DNA from: a bacterium
GTDB lineage: Bacteria; Pseudomonadota; Alphaproteobacteria; Caulobacterales; Hyphomonadaceae
NCBI GenBank assembly: GCA_016125045.1
Contig: WGML01000009.1
Coordinates: 1-64,000 of the forward strand
Direction: 5' to 3'
Length of the DNA stretch: 64,000 nt
The position numbers were made by a program, and so were the translations under genes. Under the pieces are notes generated by a model that ran no database searches, was not told the DNA's origin, and was given only the letters and a program-made list of their open reading frames with translations. This document shows positions 8,406-17,496 of the stretch, piece after piece; position 1 is the first letter of the stretch, and every line of letters starts with the position of its first letter.

Positions 8406-8693
8406 TCATACAAATCTGAAAACGAGCGCGGCGTAAACGATGGAAAGGATCGAGCCGCCCCAGAGCGGCGCCCCCTCCGGCGCGAGACCGATCCAGCCAA
8501 GATGGATGAACGCCGACCCCAGCAGGGTGAGGAACAAGCGGTCGCCGCGCTGGGTGGCGATCCCGAGCACACCGACCCGCGGCTCGCCGCCCGGCCGCAT
8601 CCAGTGCCACACGCCCATCCCGCACAGCACGCACGCGACGCCAATAAAGAACAGCGCGGTCGGCGTCGTCCACGCCATCCAGGCGAGAGTCAT
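8406..8693 (-). CDS. glpU: Small membrane protein GlpU (DUF2160), glycerol ABC transporter accessory
   Basis: A 95-residue protein with three or so membrane segments (PTALFFIGVACVLCGMGVW, LFLTLLGSAFIHLGWIGL, ILSIVYAALVFRFV). It carries the typical DUF2160 features WMAWTTPTALFF, RGDRLFLTLLGSAFIHL and a C-terminal VFRFV. In Rhizobium leguminosarum the equivalent gene, glpU, lies in the glycerol uptake operon; its exact role in transport is unclear. The ATG at 8693 shares its A with the stop codon of the upstream small gene (TGATG), indicating coupling. A longer frame to 8987 exists but is only an out-of-frame reading of that neighbour. Confidence 0.88.
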   Translation of the reverse strand: MTLAWMAWTTPTALFFIGVACVLCGMGVWHWMRPGGEPRVGVLGIATQRGDRLFLTLLGSAFIHLGWIGLAPEGAPLWGGSILSIVYAALVFRFV

Positions 8694-8956
8694 CAGCGCT
8701 GGCCCCGACTTTCCCGGGCGTCGCGAACCATCAGAAACCCCCATATCGCGCAGGCGGCTCCGACGATCAGCGCAATCCAGCTCAACCCGCCGATCGGACC
8801 GCCCAGTACGCCAAGCCAAACCACCTTCAGCAAGATTGCGAGCACGACGCCGATGACGCCGGCTCCGAACGCCAGCACCCCGAACACAACGAGCTTGCGG
8901 CCGTCGCGCTCCTTCTGGATGGTCTGCAACTCGCCCGGCGCAAAGTGCGTCGACAT
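8693..8956 (-). CDS. Small two-helix membrane protein of unknown function inside the glp operon
   Basis: An 87-residue protein with a charged N-terminus (TIQKERDGRK) and two or three hydrophobic helices (VVFGVLAFGAGVIGVVLAILL and a second from about LGGPIGGLSWIALIV to AIWGFLMV), ending in a charged tail. No family was recognised. It sits between the YjbR-like gene and glpU, with a one-base overlap to glpU. This gene is not part of the standard glpSTPQUV set as I know it, so it is an operon-specific addition. It could be a membrane partner of GlpU, but nothing in the sequence proves this. Confidence 0.6.
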   Translation of the reverse strand: MSTHFAPGELQTIQKERDGRKLVVFGVLAFGAGVIGVVLAILLKVVWLGVLGGPIGGLSWIALIVGAACAIWGFLMVRDARESRGQR

Positions 8957-9032
8957 ACCCGCCTCCCGGTTGGCCCCGACGGATCATGTCGGCGGCGTTG
9001 ACACGTTACGCCCGACGCGGCCGGGCTGCAAT

Positions 9033-9374
9033 TTACCCGCGCGCGGCGAGATAGGCGCGCGCGGTGGTTCGGGGCACGATCGTTGTCCACGCGTCCGTCA
9101 CCAGGTCCTCGACCTCCTCGGGCGACAGCACTTCGATGTCGACATAACTCCAGACCAGCGCACCGGCGCGATAGGGCTCGAACACGTCCGACCGCGCCTC
9201 GAACAGCAGCGCCTGCCTCGGTTTCGGCAGTTTGAAAATCCAGCGTGCGTGCGGCCCCCAGAAGAGCACGAACGTCTTCTTGCCGACGTTGAACCAGGGG
9301 CCGCCCCGATACATAACCTCGACCGCTTCCGGCAGGGCGAGCGCGACGCGCCGCACATCCGCTTCGCTCGCCAT
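9033..9374 (-). CDS. MmcQ/YjbR family protein
   Basis: A 113-residue protein of the CyaY-like MmcQ/YjbR fold. Evidence: ALALPEAVEVMYRGGPWFNVGKKTFVLFW, a basic KLPKPRQALLFEAR stretch, then VWSYVDIEVLSPEEVEDLVTDAW and the ending RTTARAYLAARG. These match the family order of a conserved P-E-x-x-E helix, a K-x-F-x-x-F strand and a C-terminal helix. Some members bind DNA; most have no known role. The ATG overlaps the TGA of glpQ by one base, so it is translated with the transporter. Why such a protein is embedded in a glycerol importer operon is not known. Confidence 0.75.
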   Translation of the reverse strand: MASEADVRRVALALPEAVEVMYRGGPWFNVGKKTFVLFWGPHARWIFKLPKPRQALLFEARSDVFEPYRAGALVWSYVDIEVLSPEEVEDLVTDAWTTIVPRTTARAYLAARG

Positions 9375-10171
9375 CAGACGCGGCCCATGGCGAATCCTCG
9401 CGCGATGAAGTTGCGCACAAACCAGATCGCGACGGCGCCTGGGATGAGGGTCAGCACGCCGCTCGCCGCGAGGACCCCCCAGTCCATTCCGGATGCGGAG
9501 ACCGTGCGCGTCATGACGGCGGCGATGGGCTTTGCGTCGGTCGTCGTGAGCGTGCGCGCGATCAACAGCTCCACCCAGGAGAACATGAAGCAGAAAAAGG
9601 CCGCAACGCCGATGCCGCTCGCGATCAGGGGGGTGAAGATGCGGATGAAAAAGGACGGGAAGGAATGGCCGTCGACATAGGCGGTCTCGTCGATCTCGCG
9701 GGGCACGCCGGACATGAACCCTTCGAGGATCCAGACCGCGAGCGGCACATTGAACAGGCAGTGCGCAAGCGCGACCGCGATGTGGGTGTCGATGAGGCCG
9801 AACGCGGAATAGAGCTGAAAGAACGGCAGCGCGAAGACGGCGGCGGGGGCCATCCGGTTGGTCAACAGCCAGAAGAACAGGTGCTTGTCGCCGAAGAAAC
9901 GATACCGGGAGAAGGCGTAGGCCGCGGGAAGCGCGGCCGCGACCGATATGACCGTATTCAGAACGACATACGTGACGGAGTTGATATAGCCCGAATACCA
10001 GCTCGAATCCGTGAAAATGACGATGTAGTTCTGCAAGGTCGGCGACCGCGGCCAGAGCGAGACGCCGGAGGTGATCTCCGTATTGCTCTTGAGGCTCATG
10101 TTGATGAGCCAGTAGATCGGCGTCATCAGGAAGACGATGTAGAGAGTGGGAACCAGCCAGCGCAGTTTCAC
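9374..10171 (-). CDS. glpQ: Glycerol ABC transporter, permease GlpQ
   Basis: A 265-residue inner-membrane permease with six predicted helices, of the MalG/UgpE type. It begins MKLRWLVPTLYIVFLMTPIYWLINMSLK, which is typical of this subunit class. The cytoplasmic EAA loop is visible as EIDETAYVDGHSFPSFFIRIFTPL, the surface that contacts the ATPase. It forms a heterodimer with GlpP. The start overlaps the glpP stop by ATGA and its own stop overlaps the next start by one base. The assignment to glycerol rests on the operon order and on the partner GlpV and GlpU rather than on this protein alone. Confidence 0.88.
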   Translation of the reverse strand: MKLRWLVPTLYIVFLMTPIYWLINMSLKSNTEITSGVSLWPRSPTLQNYIVIFTDSSWYSGYINSVTYVVLNTVISVAAALPAAYAFSRYRFFGDKHLFFWLLTNRMAPAAVFALPFFQLYSAFGLIDTHIAVALAHCLFNVPLAVWILEGFMSGVPREIDETAYVDGHSFPSFFIRIFTPLIASGIGVAAFFCFMFSWVELLIARTLTTTDAKPIAAVMTRTVSASGMDWGVLAASGVLTLIPGAVAIWFVRNFIARGFAMGRV

Positions 10172-11028
10172 TTCGATTCATCCCGCGTCATGACAGCGTA
10201 GAAGATCCAGCTCAGTGTGAGAATGATCAGGAAATAGATGATCGACCACGCCGCCGCCGGGCCGAGATCGAACTGGCCGACCGCCATCTGAACCAGATCG
10301 ATCGAGAGGAAGGTGGTCGAGTTCCCCGGCCCGCCGCCGGTGACCACGAAGGGCTCGGTGTAGATCATGAAGGAGTCCATGAACCGCAGCAGCACCGCGA
10401 TGGTGAGCACGCGGCCGAGGCGCGGAAGCTGGATGTAGCGGAACACCGACCATTGCGACGCGCCGTCGATCCGCGCCGCCTGATAATAGGCGTCCGGTAT
10501 GGACACGAGGCCCGCATAGGCGAGCAGCGCCACGAGGCTCGTCCAGTGCCAGACGTCCATCAGGATCAGCGTCGCCCACGCATCGATAGGGTCCTGCACA
10601 TAGTTGTAGTCGACACCCGCGGCGTTGAGGGTGGCCCCCAGGAGGCCGATGTCGACCCGGCCGAAGACCTGCCAGATCGTTCCGACGACATTCCACGGAA
10701 TCAGCAGCGGCAGTGCGATCAGCACCAACGTGACCACGACCCCGACGCCCTTGCGCGGCATGTTGAGCGCAATGAACACGCCGAGCGGGATCTCGATCGC
10801 GAGGATGATCGCCGAGAAGCTGAGGCTGCGGGCGAGCGCCGACCAGAAGCGCTCAGAGTGCAGAACCTGCTCGTACCAGGCCGTGCCCGCCCAGAAGAAC
10901 TGGTTGTTTCCGAACGTGTCCTGCACCGAATAATTCACGACGGTCATCAGCGGGATCACCGCCGAGAGCGCGACCAGCCCCAACACGGGGAGGACAAGCA
11001 GCCAGGCCTTCTGGTTGGTCGGCTTCAT
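10168..11028 (-). CDS. glpP: Glycerol ABC transporter, permease GlpP
   Basis: A 286-residue inner-membrane permease of the MalF/UgpA type: MKPTNQKAWLLVLPVLGLVALSAVIPLMTVVNYSVQDTFG at the N-terminus, six helices, and an EAA loop seen as IPDAYYQAARIDGASQWSVFRYIQLPRL. The conserved FYTEPFVVTGGGPGNST-like stretch (here MIYTEPFVVTGGGPGNST) is a family hallmark. It pairs with GlpQ to form the channel for glycerol delivered by GlpV. It overlaps glpT by 4 bases (ATGA) upstream and glpQ by 4 bases downstream, showing tight coupling of the complex subunits. Confidence 0.88.
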   Translation of the reverse strand: MKPTNQKAWLLVLPVLGLVALSAVIPLMTVVNYSVQDTFGNNQFFWAGTAWYEQVLHSERFWSALARSLSFSAIILAIEIPLGVFIALNMPRKGVGVVVTLVLIALPLLIPWNVVGTIWQVFGRVDIGLLGATLNAAGVDYNYVQDPIDAWATLILMDVWHWTSLVALLAYAGLVSIPDAYYQAARIDGASQWSVFRYIQLPRLGRVLTIAVLLRFMDSFMIYTEPFVVTGGGPGNSTTFLSIDLVQMAVGQFDLGPAAAWSIIYFLIILTLSWIFYAVMTRDESK

Positions 11029-12104
11029 CGCCCGGCTCCGACAAGGGCGACGCGCCTGCTGTCGCGGTAGAGGTGAGCGCGGCCATGCGCGAAGGTGACG
11101 CGCGGATCGGCGGGGAGCGGTTCGCCCTCGTGAAGGACCGCGGCGAGGTCATGCCCCTCAAGGCGGGCGCGAACAATCCGAACGCGGCCCAAATCCTCGA
11201 CGCGTTGAACCTCGATCGCGAGCCCCGTGGTTCCGACCTGCACATGCTCGGGCCGCACGCCGATCTCCAGGCGGCCGGAGAGGTCGCCGGGCGGATCGCC
11301 GTCGAGCTCGAACGATTGCCCGCCGATGCGGGCGTTGCGGCCGTCCACGTCCACCGGCAACACATTCATGCCTGGAGAGCCGATGAAATAGCCCACGAAG
11401 GTATGCTCCGGACTGTCGAACAGGTCGGACGGACTTCCCGCCTGCACCACCTCGCCATCATGCATCACCATCACCCGGTCCGCGAAGGTGAGCGCTTCGG
11501 TCTGATCGTGCGTCACATAGATCATCGTGCGTCCGGTCTGCGCGTGGAGCGCCTTGAGCCTTGAACGCAGGCGCCATTTCTGTTGGGGATCGATCACCGT
11601 CAGCGGCTCATCGAACAGGATCGCGGCGACATCGGCGCGGACAAGACCGCGCCCCAGCGACACCAGCTGTTTTTCGTCCGGCGCGAGGCTGCGCGCCCGT
11701 CGGTCAGCCATGTGCGCCAACCCCGTCATGTCGAGGATTTCCGCCACGCGGCGGCGTGCGTCCTCACGCCCGACCCCGCGATTGCGCAAGGGAAAGGCGA
11801 GGTTCTCGGCGACGGTGAGACCCTCATACACCACGGGAAACTGGAACACCTGGGCGATGTTGCGCGCCTCGGTTGGACGATCGGTGACGTCGGCCCCGTC
11901 GAACAGCACCCGGCCCTCCGAGGGCCGCAAGAGGCCGGAGATGATGTTGAGCAGGGTCGTCTTGCCGCACCCCGACGATCCGAGCAGGGCGAACCTGCCG
12001 CCGTCCTCGAACGCGATGGGAACATGCGAGAGTGCGAAGCTCGCCTGCGGGGCGGCCCCGGTCGCATAGCTGTGGCGCAAGCCCTGGAACGCGATCGTCG
12101 CCAC
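11025..12104 (-). CDS. glpT: Glycerol ABC transporter, ATPase GlpT
   Basis: A 359-residue ATP-binding subunit. Walker A is GSSGCGKTT, the Q-loop lies at VFQFPVVYEGLTVAEN, Walker B is AAILFDEPLTVIDP and the switch His is in VTHDQTEALTFADR. The ABC signature is strongly degenerate: LAPDEKQ in place of LSGGQ. This is also the case in rhizobial GlpT as I recall it, so it is a subfamily trait rather than damage. A C-terminal OB-like regulatory domain follows (from about residue 235), as in the MalK group. It forms an asymmetric pair with GlpS, which keeps a normal LSGGQ. One catalytic site may therefore be weak. Confidence 0.88.
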   Translation of the reverse strand: MATIAFQGLRHSYATGAAPQASFALSHVPIAFEDGGRFALLGSSGCGKTTLLNIISGLLRPSEGRVLFDGADVTDRPTEARNIAQVFQFPVVYEGLTVAENLAFPLRNRGVGREDARRRVAEILDMTGLAHMADRRARSLAPDEKQLVSLGRGLVRADVAAILFDEPLTVIDPQQKWRLRSRLKALHAQTGRTMIYVTHDQTEALTFADRVMVMHDGEVVQAGSPSDLFDSPEHTFVGYFIGSPGMNVLPVDVDGRNARIGGQSFELDGDPPGDLSGRLEIGVRPEHVQVGTTGLAIEVQRVEDLGRVRIVRARLEGHDLAAVLHEGEPLPADPRVTFAHGRAHLYRDSRRVALVGAGR

Positions 12105-12106
12105 CG

Positions 12107-13117
12107 TCAGCCCCTCACCGCTTCGGCCGGCGCGAGCGCCTCACCGTTTGCATCAAAGCAGAGCACGTCGTGGGGCGAGACGAACACCTCCAGAGTTGCG
12201 CCGGGCTCGTAGACGTGGACGCCACGACGAAGCATGACCCCCGCGCACCCCGGCAGGTCGATGTGCACGAAGGTCTCCGACCCGGAAATGTCCGATGCGG
12301 TGACGGTGGCTTCAAAGGCGAGGTCGGACGGGTGCGTGCGATCGGGCCTCAGATGATGCGCCCGCACGGCGCAAACGGGGGCGAGCGGCAGGTCATGAAG
12401 GACGTTGGGCGGCGGGTCTGAAAACGCCGACGCGGCGAGAAGGTTTTGCGGGCGGCGATAGACATCGTTCGCCGGACCGAACTGCGCCACCCGCCCCTCG
12501 TGCAGCACGGCGGTCGGACCGCCCAGCAGGAGCGCCTCGGCCGGATCGCTGGTGGCGTAGACGACAACCGACCCGGAATCCGTGAGCAGCCTCGGCAATT
12601 CCTCGCGCATCTCCTCGCGCAGCTTGTAGTCAAGGTTTGCGAGCGGCTCGTCGAGAAGGACCAGCTCCGCCCGTTTGACGAGCGCGCGGGCGAGCGCGAC
12701 ACGCTGCTGCTGCCCGCCCGACAGTTCGAGCGGCTTGCGATAGAGATAGGGATCAAGACGCAGCAACCCGGCGATGCGCCGAACCTGCTCCTCGATCGCC
12801 GCCCGTCCCTCGCCGCGAACTTTCAGCGGCGAGGCGATGTTCTCGAATACGGTCTGGCGTGGATAGTTGACGAACGCCTGGTAGACCATCGCGACATTGC
12901 GCTTGCGGACACTGCGGCCGGTGACATCGACGCCATCCATCCGAAGGCGCCCGGATGTCGGGACTTCGAGCCCGGCCATCAGCCGCATGAGGCTGGTCTT
13001 GCCCGCGCGCGTGGGGCCGAGAAGGATGTTCAGCGCGCCGCGTTCCAACACGAGCGTGGTGGGGTGAATCCAGGGGTCCTCCCCCCGGCTCAGGCTGACC
13101 TGGTCCAGCTCCAGCAT
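12107..13117 (-). CDS. glpS: Glycerol ABC transporter, ATPase GlpS
   Basis: A 336-residue ATP-binding subunit. Walker A is GPTRAGKTS, Q-loop VYQAFVNYPRQTVFENI, signature LSGGQQQRVALARAL, Walker B ELVLLDEPLANLDYKL. The switch region reads YATSDPAEAL, with Ser in place of the usual His of TxHD, as in related GlpS proteins of this family; it therefore may not be fully competent on its own. A MalK-like C-terminal regulatory domain follows. It is the first gene of the operon, two bases before glpT. No glpR or glpD gene is visible beside it, unlike several rhizobial loci, so regulation and the next catabolic step must be encoded elsewhere. Confidence 0.88.
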   Translation of the reverse strand: MLELDQVSLSRGEDPWIHPTTLVLERGALNILLGPTRAGKTSLMRLMAGLEVPTSGRLRMDGVDVTGRSVRKRNVAMVYQAFVNYPRQTVFENIASPLKVRGEGRAAIEEQVRRIAGLLRLDPYLYRKPLELSGGQQQRVALARALVKRAELVLLDEPLANLDYKLREEMREELPRLLTDSGSVVVYATSDPAEALLLGGPTAVLHEGRVAQFGPANDVYRRPQNLLAASAFSDPPPNVLHDLPLAPVCAVRAHHLRPDRTHPSDLAFEATVTASDISGSETFVHIDLPGCAGVMLRRGVHVYEPGATLEVFVSPHDVLCFDANGEALAPAEAVRG

Positions 13118-13219
13118 CCGCGCGACGCCCTTTCCCGCAGAGGGGCCGCAGCCGAACCCTCCCGTTCTACTTGCCGGAAAGACCGGGCGTCACACAAGCG
13201 CTTGATGGGCCTGCGCCGT

Positions 13220-14140
13220 CTAGGCGCCGCCGCTGAAGACGCTGATGACGCGCGCGACGAGCGGCGAGTCCGACAGCATGATCACCGATGTGACCACGAG
13301 GTAGACGCCGAAAATCCGCTTCAGCTTCCGAGGGTCGAGGCTGTGCGCCGCCGCGGCCCCCATCGGCGCGGTGATGATGCTCATCGCCGTGATCGCGGCC
13401 AGCGCGATGAGGTTGACGAAGCCGACCGATCCCGCCGGCAACCCCTCCGCCCCGAGGCCGATGATCATGCTGCCGATCGCGCCGGGGACCGCGATGATGG
13501 TGCCGAAACCGGCGGCCGTCGCCACAGCGCGGTGAATGTTGACGCCGTTGAGCGTCATGATGAGGACCGCGGGCGTGCCGCCGCCGATGCCGAGCAGTGC
13601 GCAAAACGCGCCGAGCACCGATCCCAGCCCCGCCCTGACGGCTCCTTTCGGCATGTTCTCTTCCTCGCGCTGAAGGCGGGAGAGAACCGGAAAGATGAAG
13701 TGCAGCCCCATCACCAACACGCCGAGGCCGAAGATCAGCTTCAGCGTCGAGCCGTCCATCCGCCCCGTCAGCGCCACGCCGATGACGACCCCGCCAGCCA
13801 CCCACGGGAGCCAGCCCTTGAGAATGGTCCAGTCGACCGCCCCCCGTTTTGCGTGCGCCTGAACCGAGCGAAGCGAGGTGAAGAAGATCGTCGCGAGCGA
13901 TGTGCCGATCGCGACATGCATGATGTGCGTGGGGTCGCCGCCGCCGGGCAGGATGGTCAGAACCGCAGCCAGCGCCGGCACGACGACAAAGCCGCCGCCG
14001 ATGCCGAACATTCCCGCGACAAAGCCGGCGACCAGCCCCGCCGCGAGCATCGAGCCTACGAGCGGGCCATACGCCGCGACGCCCGCTTGCAGGGCTCCGG
14101 CGTCCAAGGCGCCGCCGGACGACAGAAGGAGAGGCAGCAC
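13220..14140 (-). CDS. Sulfite exporter TauE/SafE family permease
   Basis: About 306 residues with eight or so membrane helices and the duplicated glycine-rich motif of the family: GFVAGMFGIGGGFVVVPAL in the first half and LGIGGGTPAVLIMTLNG in the second. The family moves small organic or inorganic anions such as sulfite, sulfoacetate or taurine-derived products across the inner membrane; the substrate here is unknown. The GTG at 14140 is chosen because GAGGA sits nine bases upstream; the frame is open to 14266 but that would overlap the TonB receptor gene. It is 80 bases downstream of that receptor on the same strand and 102 bases upstream of glpS. Confidence 0.82.
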   Translation of the reverse strand: MLPLLLSSGGALDAGALQAGVAAYGPLVGSMLAAGLVAGFVAGMFGIGGGFVVVPALAAVLTILPGGGDPTHIMHVAIGTSLATIFFTSLRSVQAHAKRGAVDWTILKGWLPWVAGGVVIGVALTGRMDGSTLKLIFGLGVLVMGLHFIFPVLSRLQREEENMPKGAVRAGLGSVLGAFCALLGIGGGTPAVLIMTLNGVNIHRAVATAAGFGTIIAVPGAIGSMIIGLGAEGLPAGSVGFVNLIALAAITAMSIITAPMGAAAAHSLDPRKLKRIFGVYLVVTSVIMLSDSPLVARVISVFSGGA

Positions 14141-14220
14141 GGGCCAGCATCCTCGCAAACGCGCCAACCGGGCGACGCCACGGGACGGATCCCGGCGCGT
14201 CACCCGGCTGAACACAGGGT

Positions 14221-16923
14221 TCAGAAGGAGTGGACCGCTTTCAGGTAGGTGAACCCGCCCTGCCAATCCACAATCGAGTCGGATCGGTAGATGCGGCCGT
14301 TGGAGGTCTCGCGCAAAGCGAAGTCCCCCTCATCGGGGTACTGGTCGAACACATTGCGAAATCCGAGTGCAATCCGCGTCGCGTCTGACACATCATAGCT
14401 CACTTCGACATCAAACAGCGTCTCCGCGGAGAGCGTCTGCTTGATCAGTCCGCCCGTGCAGCTAAAGCCGTCCGCCGCGGTGGCCGCGAGACACTGAGAG
14501 GGTGTGTACTCGCCATAGTAGTTGGCGCGGGCCATGAAGGTGAGCGGGCCGACATTGTGCAGGACGGTGAAGGTCGCGCGGGTCTCCGGCTGCCCGTTCT
14601 CGAAGTCGAACACGTCCTCTTCCAGAAACAGGCCGGCGATCTTGATGCTGTCGACCTCGAACGTGTTGTAGTTGGCGCTGAGCGTGAAATTCGTGCGCCC
14701 CGCGCCGCCCCAATCGGCCGTATAGGTGGCGACGAGGTCGATCCCTTGCGTGGTGGAATCGAAGGCGTTCTGGAAGAACTGCACCGCGCCGATCGTGTCA
14801 GCGCCCGGCACAGCCGCCGCGAGAAGTTGCGTCCGGATGGCGTTGGTCACGGTGATCGAACGCGACGCGTAGAACTGGTCCGCGATCTCGATGCTGTAGA
14901 GATCGAGCGTCACATCAATCGGACCAAGGGAGGCCGTCGCTCCGACCGAGTAATTGGTCGAGGTTTCCGGATCGAGCGGTTTTGCTCCGAGGAACACGGA
15001 CACGGGGTTGGTCGCGGGGAACAGTCCCGACGCGACAGGCTCACCCGCGGGGAACCGTGTCGACACATTGGTTGTCGAGAGCTGACCAGGCGTCGGCGCC
15101 CGAAAGCCGGTGCCGGCCGAAGCCCGCAGCGCGACGTCGGGAAGGATCCGCCAGCGCGCCGCGATCTTGCCGTCGGTCGCCTCGCCGAAGTCGGAGAAGC
15201 TTTCGAACCGGCCCGCCACGTTGACGAAGAACGTGTCCGTCACGTCGGCCTCGAGGTCGACATAAACGCCATAGCTGTCGCGATTGAAGGCCCCGACATA
15301 TTCCGGCGGGTAACCGGGAAAGCCGTTTGCGCCGACCCCGTTGACCTGGAACACCGGATCGGAGCGGTTCGCGCAGTTGAGTGTCGAGCCGCGCGCGATG
15401 ACAGCCGCTCCGGCGGCGGTCGGGACCGCGCCATTGCAGAAACCCCAAGGGTCGGGCCGCGAATAGGGTCCGCCGATATAGGACGGCTCATCCCCGGCGA
15501 CGAGTTCGTAGCCCTCATCGCGGTATTCGGCGCCGAAGGCGACATTGAGGGGGCTCGCGAACATGCCCGTCTCGAACGGAAAGCTGAAGTCGGCGTTGAA
15601 GGCGAGTTCGTCCGAGATCAGGTCGCCGGGGTGGAATTCGTCGGGCGAACCGTCGCCCAGCGACGGGTTGATGGTGTTGCGCAGCGCATAGGCAATCTTG
15701 TTGTTTCCGTAGCGGGCGGAGACATCATAGTTCAGCCCGTTCGCCCAACTTCCCTTGATGCCTCCGGTCGCCGAGTAGTCGACCACATTGCCGAAGAAGC
15801 GAGGGGTGAAGCCGGCAGGGAACCGGTCGCGGAACCGGAACAGGGAGCCGTCCTGCAGGCGGATCGGCGGATCGTTCACCGAGTTGGTCGGAAAGCGGTA
15901 GTTGAAGTCGCCGTCGGACTGCGAGTTCGAATAGTTCGCAAATCCGTAGAGGCGCATGGTGGCCGACAGGTCGTACCCGGCGTTCACGAACGAGCGGAAC
16001 GCCGACGCTTCCGGCTGGCCCCAGAGCTGGACGTTGGCGGTGTTGAATCGACCGCCACCCGGAAACAGAGCCGCGAGCTGGGGATTGGCGCGTACATAGT
16101 CGCCAACGTCGAAAGAGCTTTGTCCGCCATTCGCCGGAACCGCCCACTGTTCACTACGATCGGTGGGCTGCGACGACGTTCCTTCGACGCTGAAGTTGAT
16201 GAAACCAGCCGAGCCGAGCGCGAGGCCGAGATTGGCGGCGATCAGCAGATCCTCGCCGTCTTCCTCATAGTATTGCCCCGCCTGAAACTGGATCTCTCCG
16301 CCCTCTGGAGCGTCCTTGAGGATGAAGTTGATGACGCCGGCGATGGCGTCCGATCCGTATTGCGCGCCCGCGCCGTCGCGCAGCACCTCCACCGTCTTGA
16401 TCGCGGTCGCCGGAATGGTCGCTACGTCGGGTCCTTGCGTGCCGGAGCCGCCGATGGTGACGAGGGCCGCCCGGTGACGGCGCTTGGAGTTCACGAGGAC
16501 AAGCGTCTTGTCGGATGACAGCCCGCGCAAGGACGCCGGACGGATGAAGGTTGCCCCGTCGGAGATCGGCTGGCGCGCCACTGTATAAGAGGGAACGAGC
16601 GTCTTCAGCACGTCCTGGGTGTCGGAGAACGAGACAGCCTCGATGGTCTCCTGGCTCAGCACATCCACGGGCACCGCGGAGTCGAGGGCGCTGCGTCCTG
16701 CGCTTCGGGTGCCGGTGACCACGATGACCTGGCTTGGACGTTGCGGCTCGGCCTGCGGGTCCGGCGCGGCGGTTTGCGGCTCTGACTGCGGCCCGGAGAA
16801 AGACCCGGACACCGGCGCTCCTATGCGTTCGACGGGGTCGGACCATGCCGCCCCTCCGAACAAGGCGGCGCTCAAGGCGACGACGGATGTGACCCCCCGC
16901 GAGCGGAAACGATAGAATGCCAT
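14221..16923 (-). CDS. TonB-dependent outer-membrane receptor
   Basis: A 900-residue receptor. A signal peptide of about 28 residues ends AAWS. A plug domain follows, starting near VIVVTGTRSAGRSALDSAVPVDVL and including LRGLSSDKTLVLVNSKRRHR, GPDVATIPATAIKTVEVLRDG and AQYGSDAIAGVINF. The remainder is a 22-strand barrel ending KAVHSF with the terminal Phe. The RRHR/GPDVATIP plug type is common in Alpha- and Gammaproteobacteria without a defined substrate. No sigma/anti-sigma pair or enzyme beside it points to a ligand; the downstream TauE/SafE permease is the only close neighbour on the same strand. The upstream region is AT-rich and long, consistent with regulated expression. Confidence 0.85.
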   Translation of the reverse strand: MAFYRFRSRGVTSVVALSAALFGGAAWSDPVERIGAPVSGSFSGPQSEPQTAAPDPQAEPQRPSQVIVVTGTRSAGRSALDSAVPVDVLSQETIEAVSFSDTQDVLKTLVPSYTVARQPISDGATFIRPASLRGLSSDKTLVLVNSKRRHRAALVTIGGSGTQGPDVATIPATAIKTVEVLRDGAGAQYGSDAIAGVINFILKDAPEGGEIQFQAGQYYEEDGEDLLIAANLGLALGSAGFINFSVEGTSSQPTDRSEQWAVPANGGQSSFDVGDYVRANPQLAALFPGGGRFNTANVQLWGQPEASAFRSFVNAGYDLSATMRLYGFANYSNSQSDGDFNYRFPTNSVNDPPIRLQDGSLFRFRDRFPAGFTPRFFGNVVDYSATGGIKGSWANGLNYDVSARYGNNKIAYALRNTINPSLGDGSPDEFHPGDLISDELAFNADFSFPFETGMFASPLNVAFGAEYRDEGYELVAGDEPSYIGGPYSRPDPWGFCNGAVPTAAGAAVIARGSTLNCANRSDPVFQVNGVGANGFPGYPPEYVGAFNRDSYGVYVDLEADVTDTFFVNVAGRFESFSDFGEATDGKIAARWRILPDVALRASAGTGFRAPTPGQLSTTNVSTRFPAGEPVASGLFPATNPVSVFLGAKPLDPETSTNYSVGATASLGPIDVTLDLYSIEIADQFYASRSITVTNAIRTQLLAAAVPGADTIGAVQFFQNAFDSTTQGIDLVATYTADWGGAGRTNFTLSANYNTFEVDSIKIAGLFLEEDVFDFENGQPETRATFTVLHNVGPLTFMARANYYGEYTPSQCLAATAADGFSCTGGLIKQTLSAETLFDVEVSYDVSDATRIALGFRNVFDQYPDEGDFALRETSNGRIYRSDSIVDWQGGFTYLKAVHSF

Positions 16924-17496
16924 TGAAGATCCCCTGCAGTCCTGAATTGCGCTTCGACACGATCGAAGAACACGACACAGAAGAGACGGCGGGGGCCCCG
17001 TCTACGATTAAGTAAAAATATCCGAACCAATTCGCATTAAAGAACAAACAAACGCCGTACATGATCGAAAAAACGACATGTCACCAACTTGAACAATAAC
17101 ATGGCAGCACTGATGAATTTTTGACATCGCGTGTCGCGCGAGATGTTCTTCACCGCGCTCAGGAAATCAATCATTCTGATCCTTGTTTGTGATTTTTTCG
17201 AATGATTTTTTCCGAAGCGCACAATCATCACCCAAACAGGAGCAAAATACCGTCATTGCGGCGATGGCCAGGGGCCGTGTGTTCGACAACTCATCAGCCC
17301 CGCGAAAATCAGCATCCGGATTGAGCAGGAGCGGACGAGGCGCCCATCACGCCGAACGGTGAGGCCCCCACACGCCGCCACCAAAACGATCAGTCGTTAC
17401 AGCCTGGAGGCGCGCTGCCCCCAGAAAAACAGTGCGTCGACATCGGTCGCGCCCCGGGGCAAACCGGTCGAGACACATTTGCGGAGCTGAAGTCCG
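16924..17496. other. 573-base divergent intergenic region, no gene seen
   Basis: Separates the start of the TonB receptor gene (minus) from the start of the peptidase lipoprotein gene (plus). The part from about 17000 to 17250 is distinctly AT-rich (for example AAAAATATCC and GATTTTTTCG) against a GC-rich background, which is typical of promoter regions in such genomes. No frame with a convincing start, no tRNA and no clear riboswitch fold was recognised. Confidence 0.5.

Noticed and set aside
12446..14248. A 600-codon plus-strand frame across glpS and the TauE/SafE gene
   Set aside because: Low-complexity Arg/Asp/His-rich translation with no domain; it covers two good genes on the other strand.
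14557..16518. A 653-codon plus-strand frame inside the TonB receptor gene
   Set aside because: Antisense shadow; the minus strand encodes a full receptor with plug and barrel motifs.
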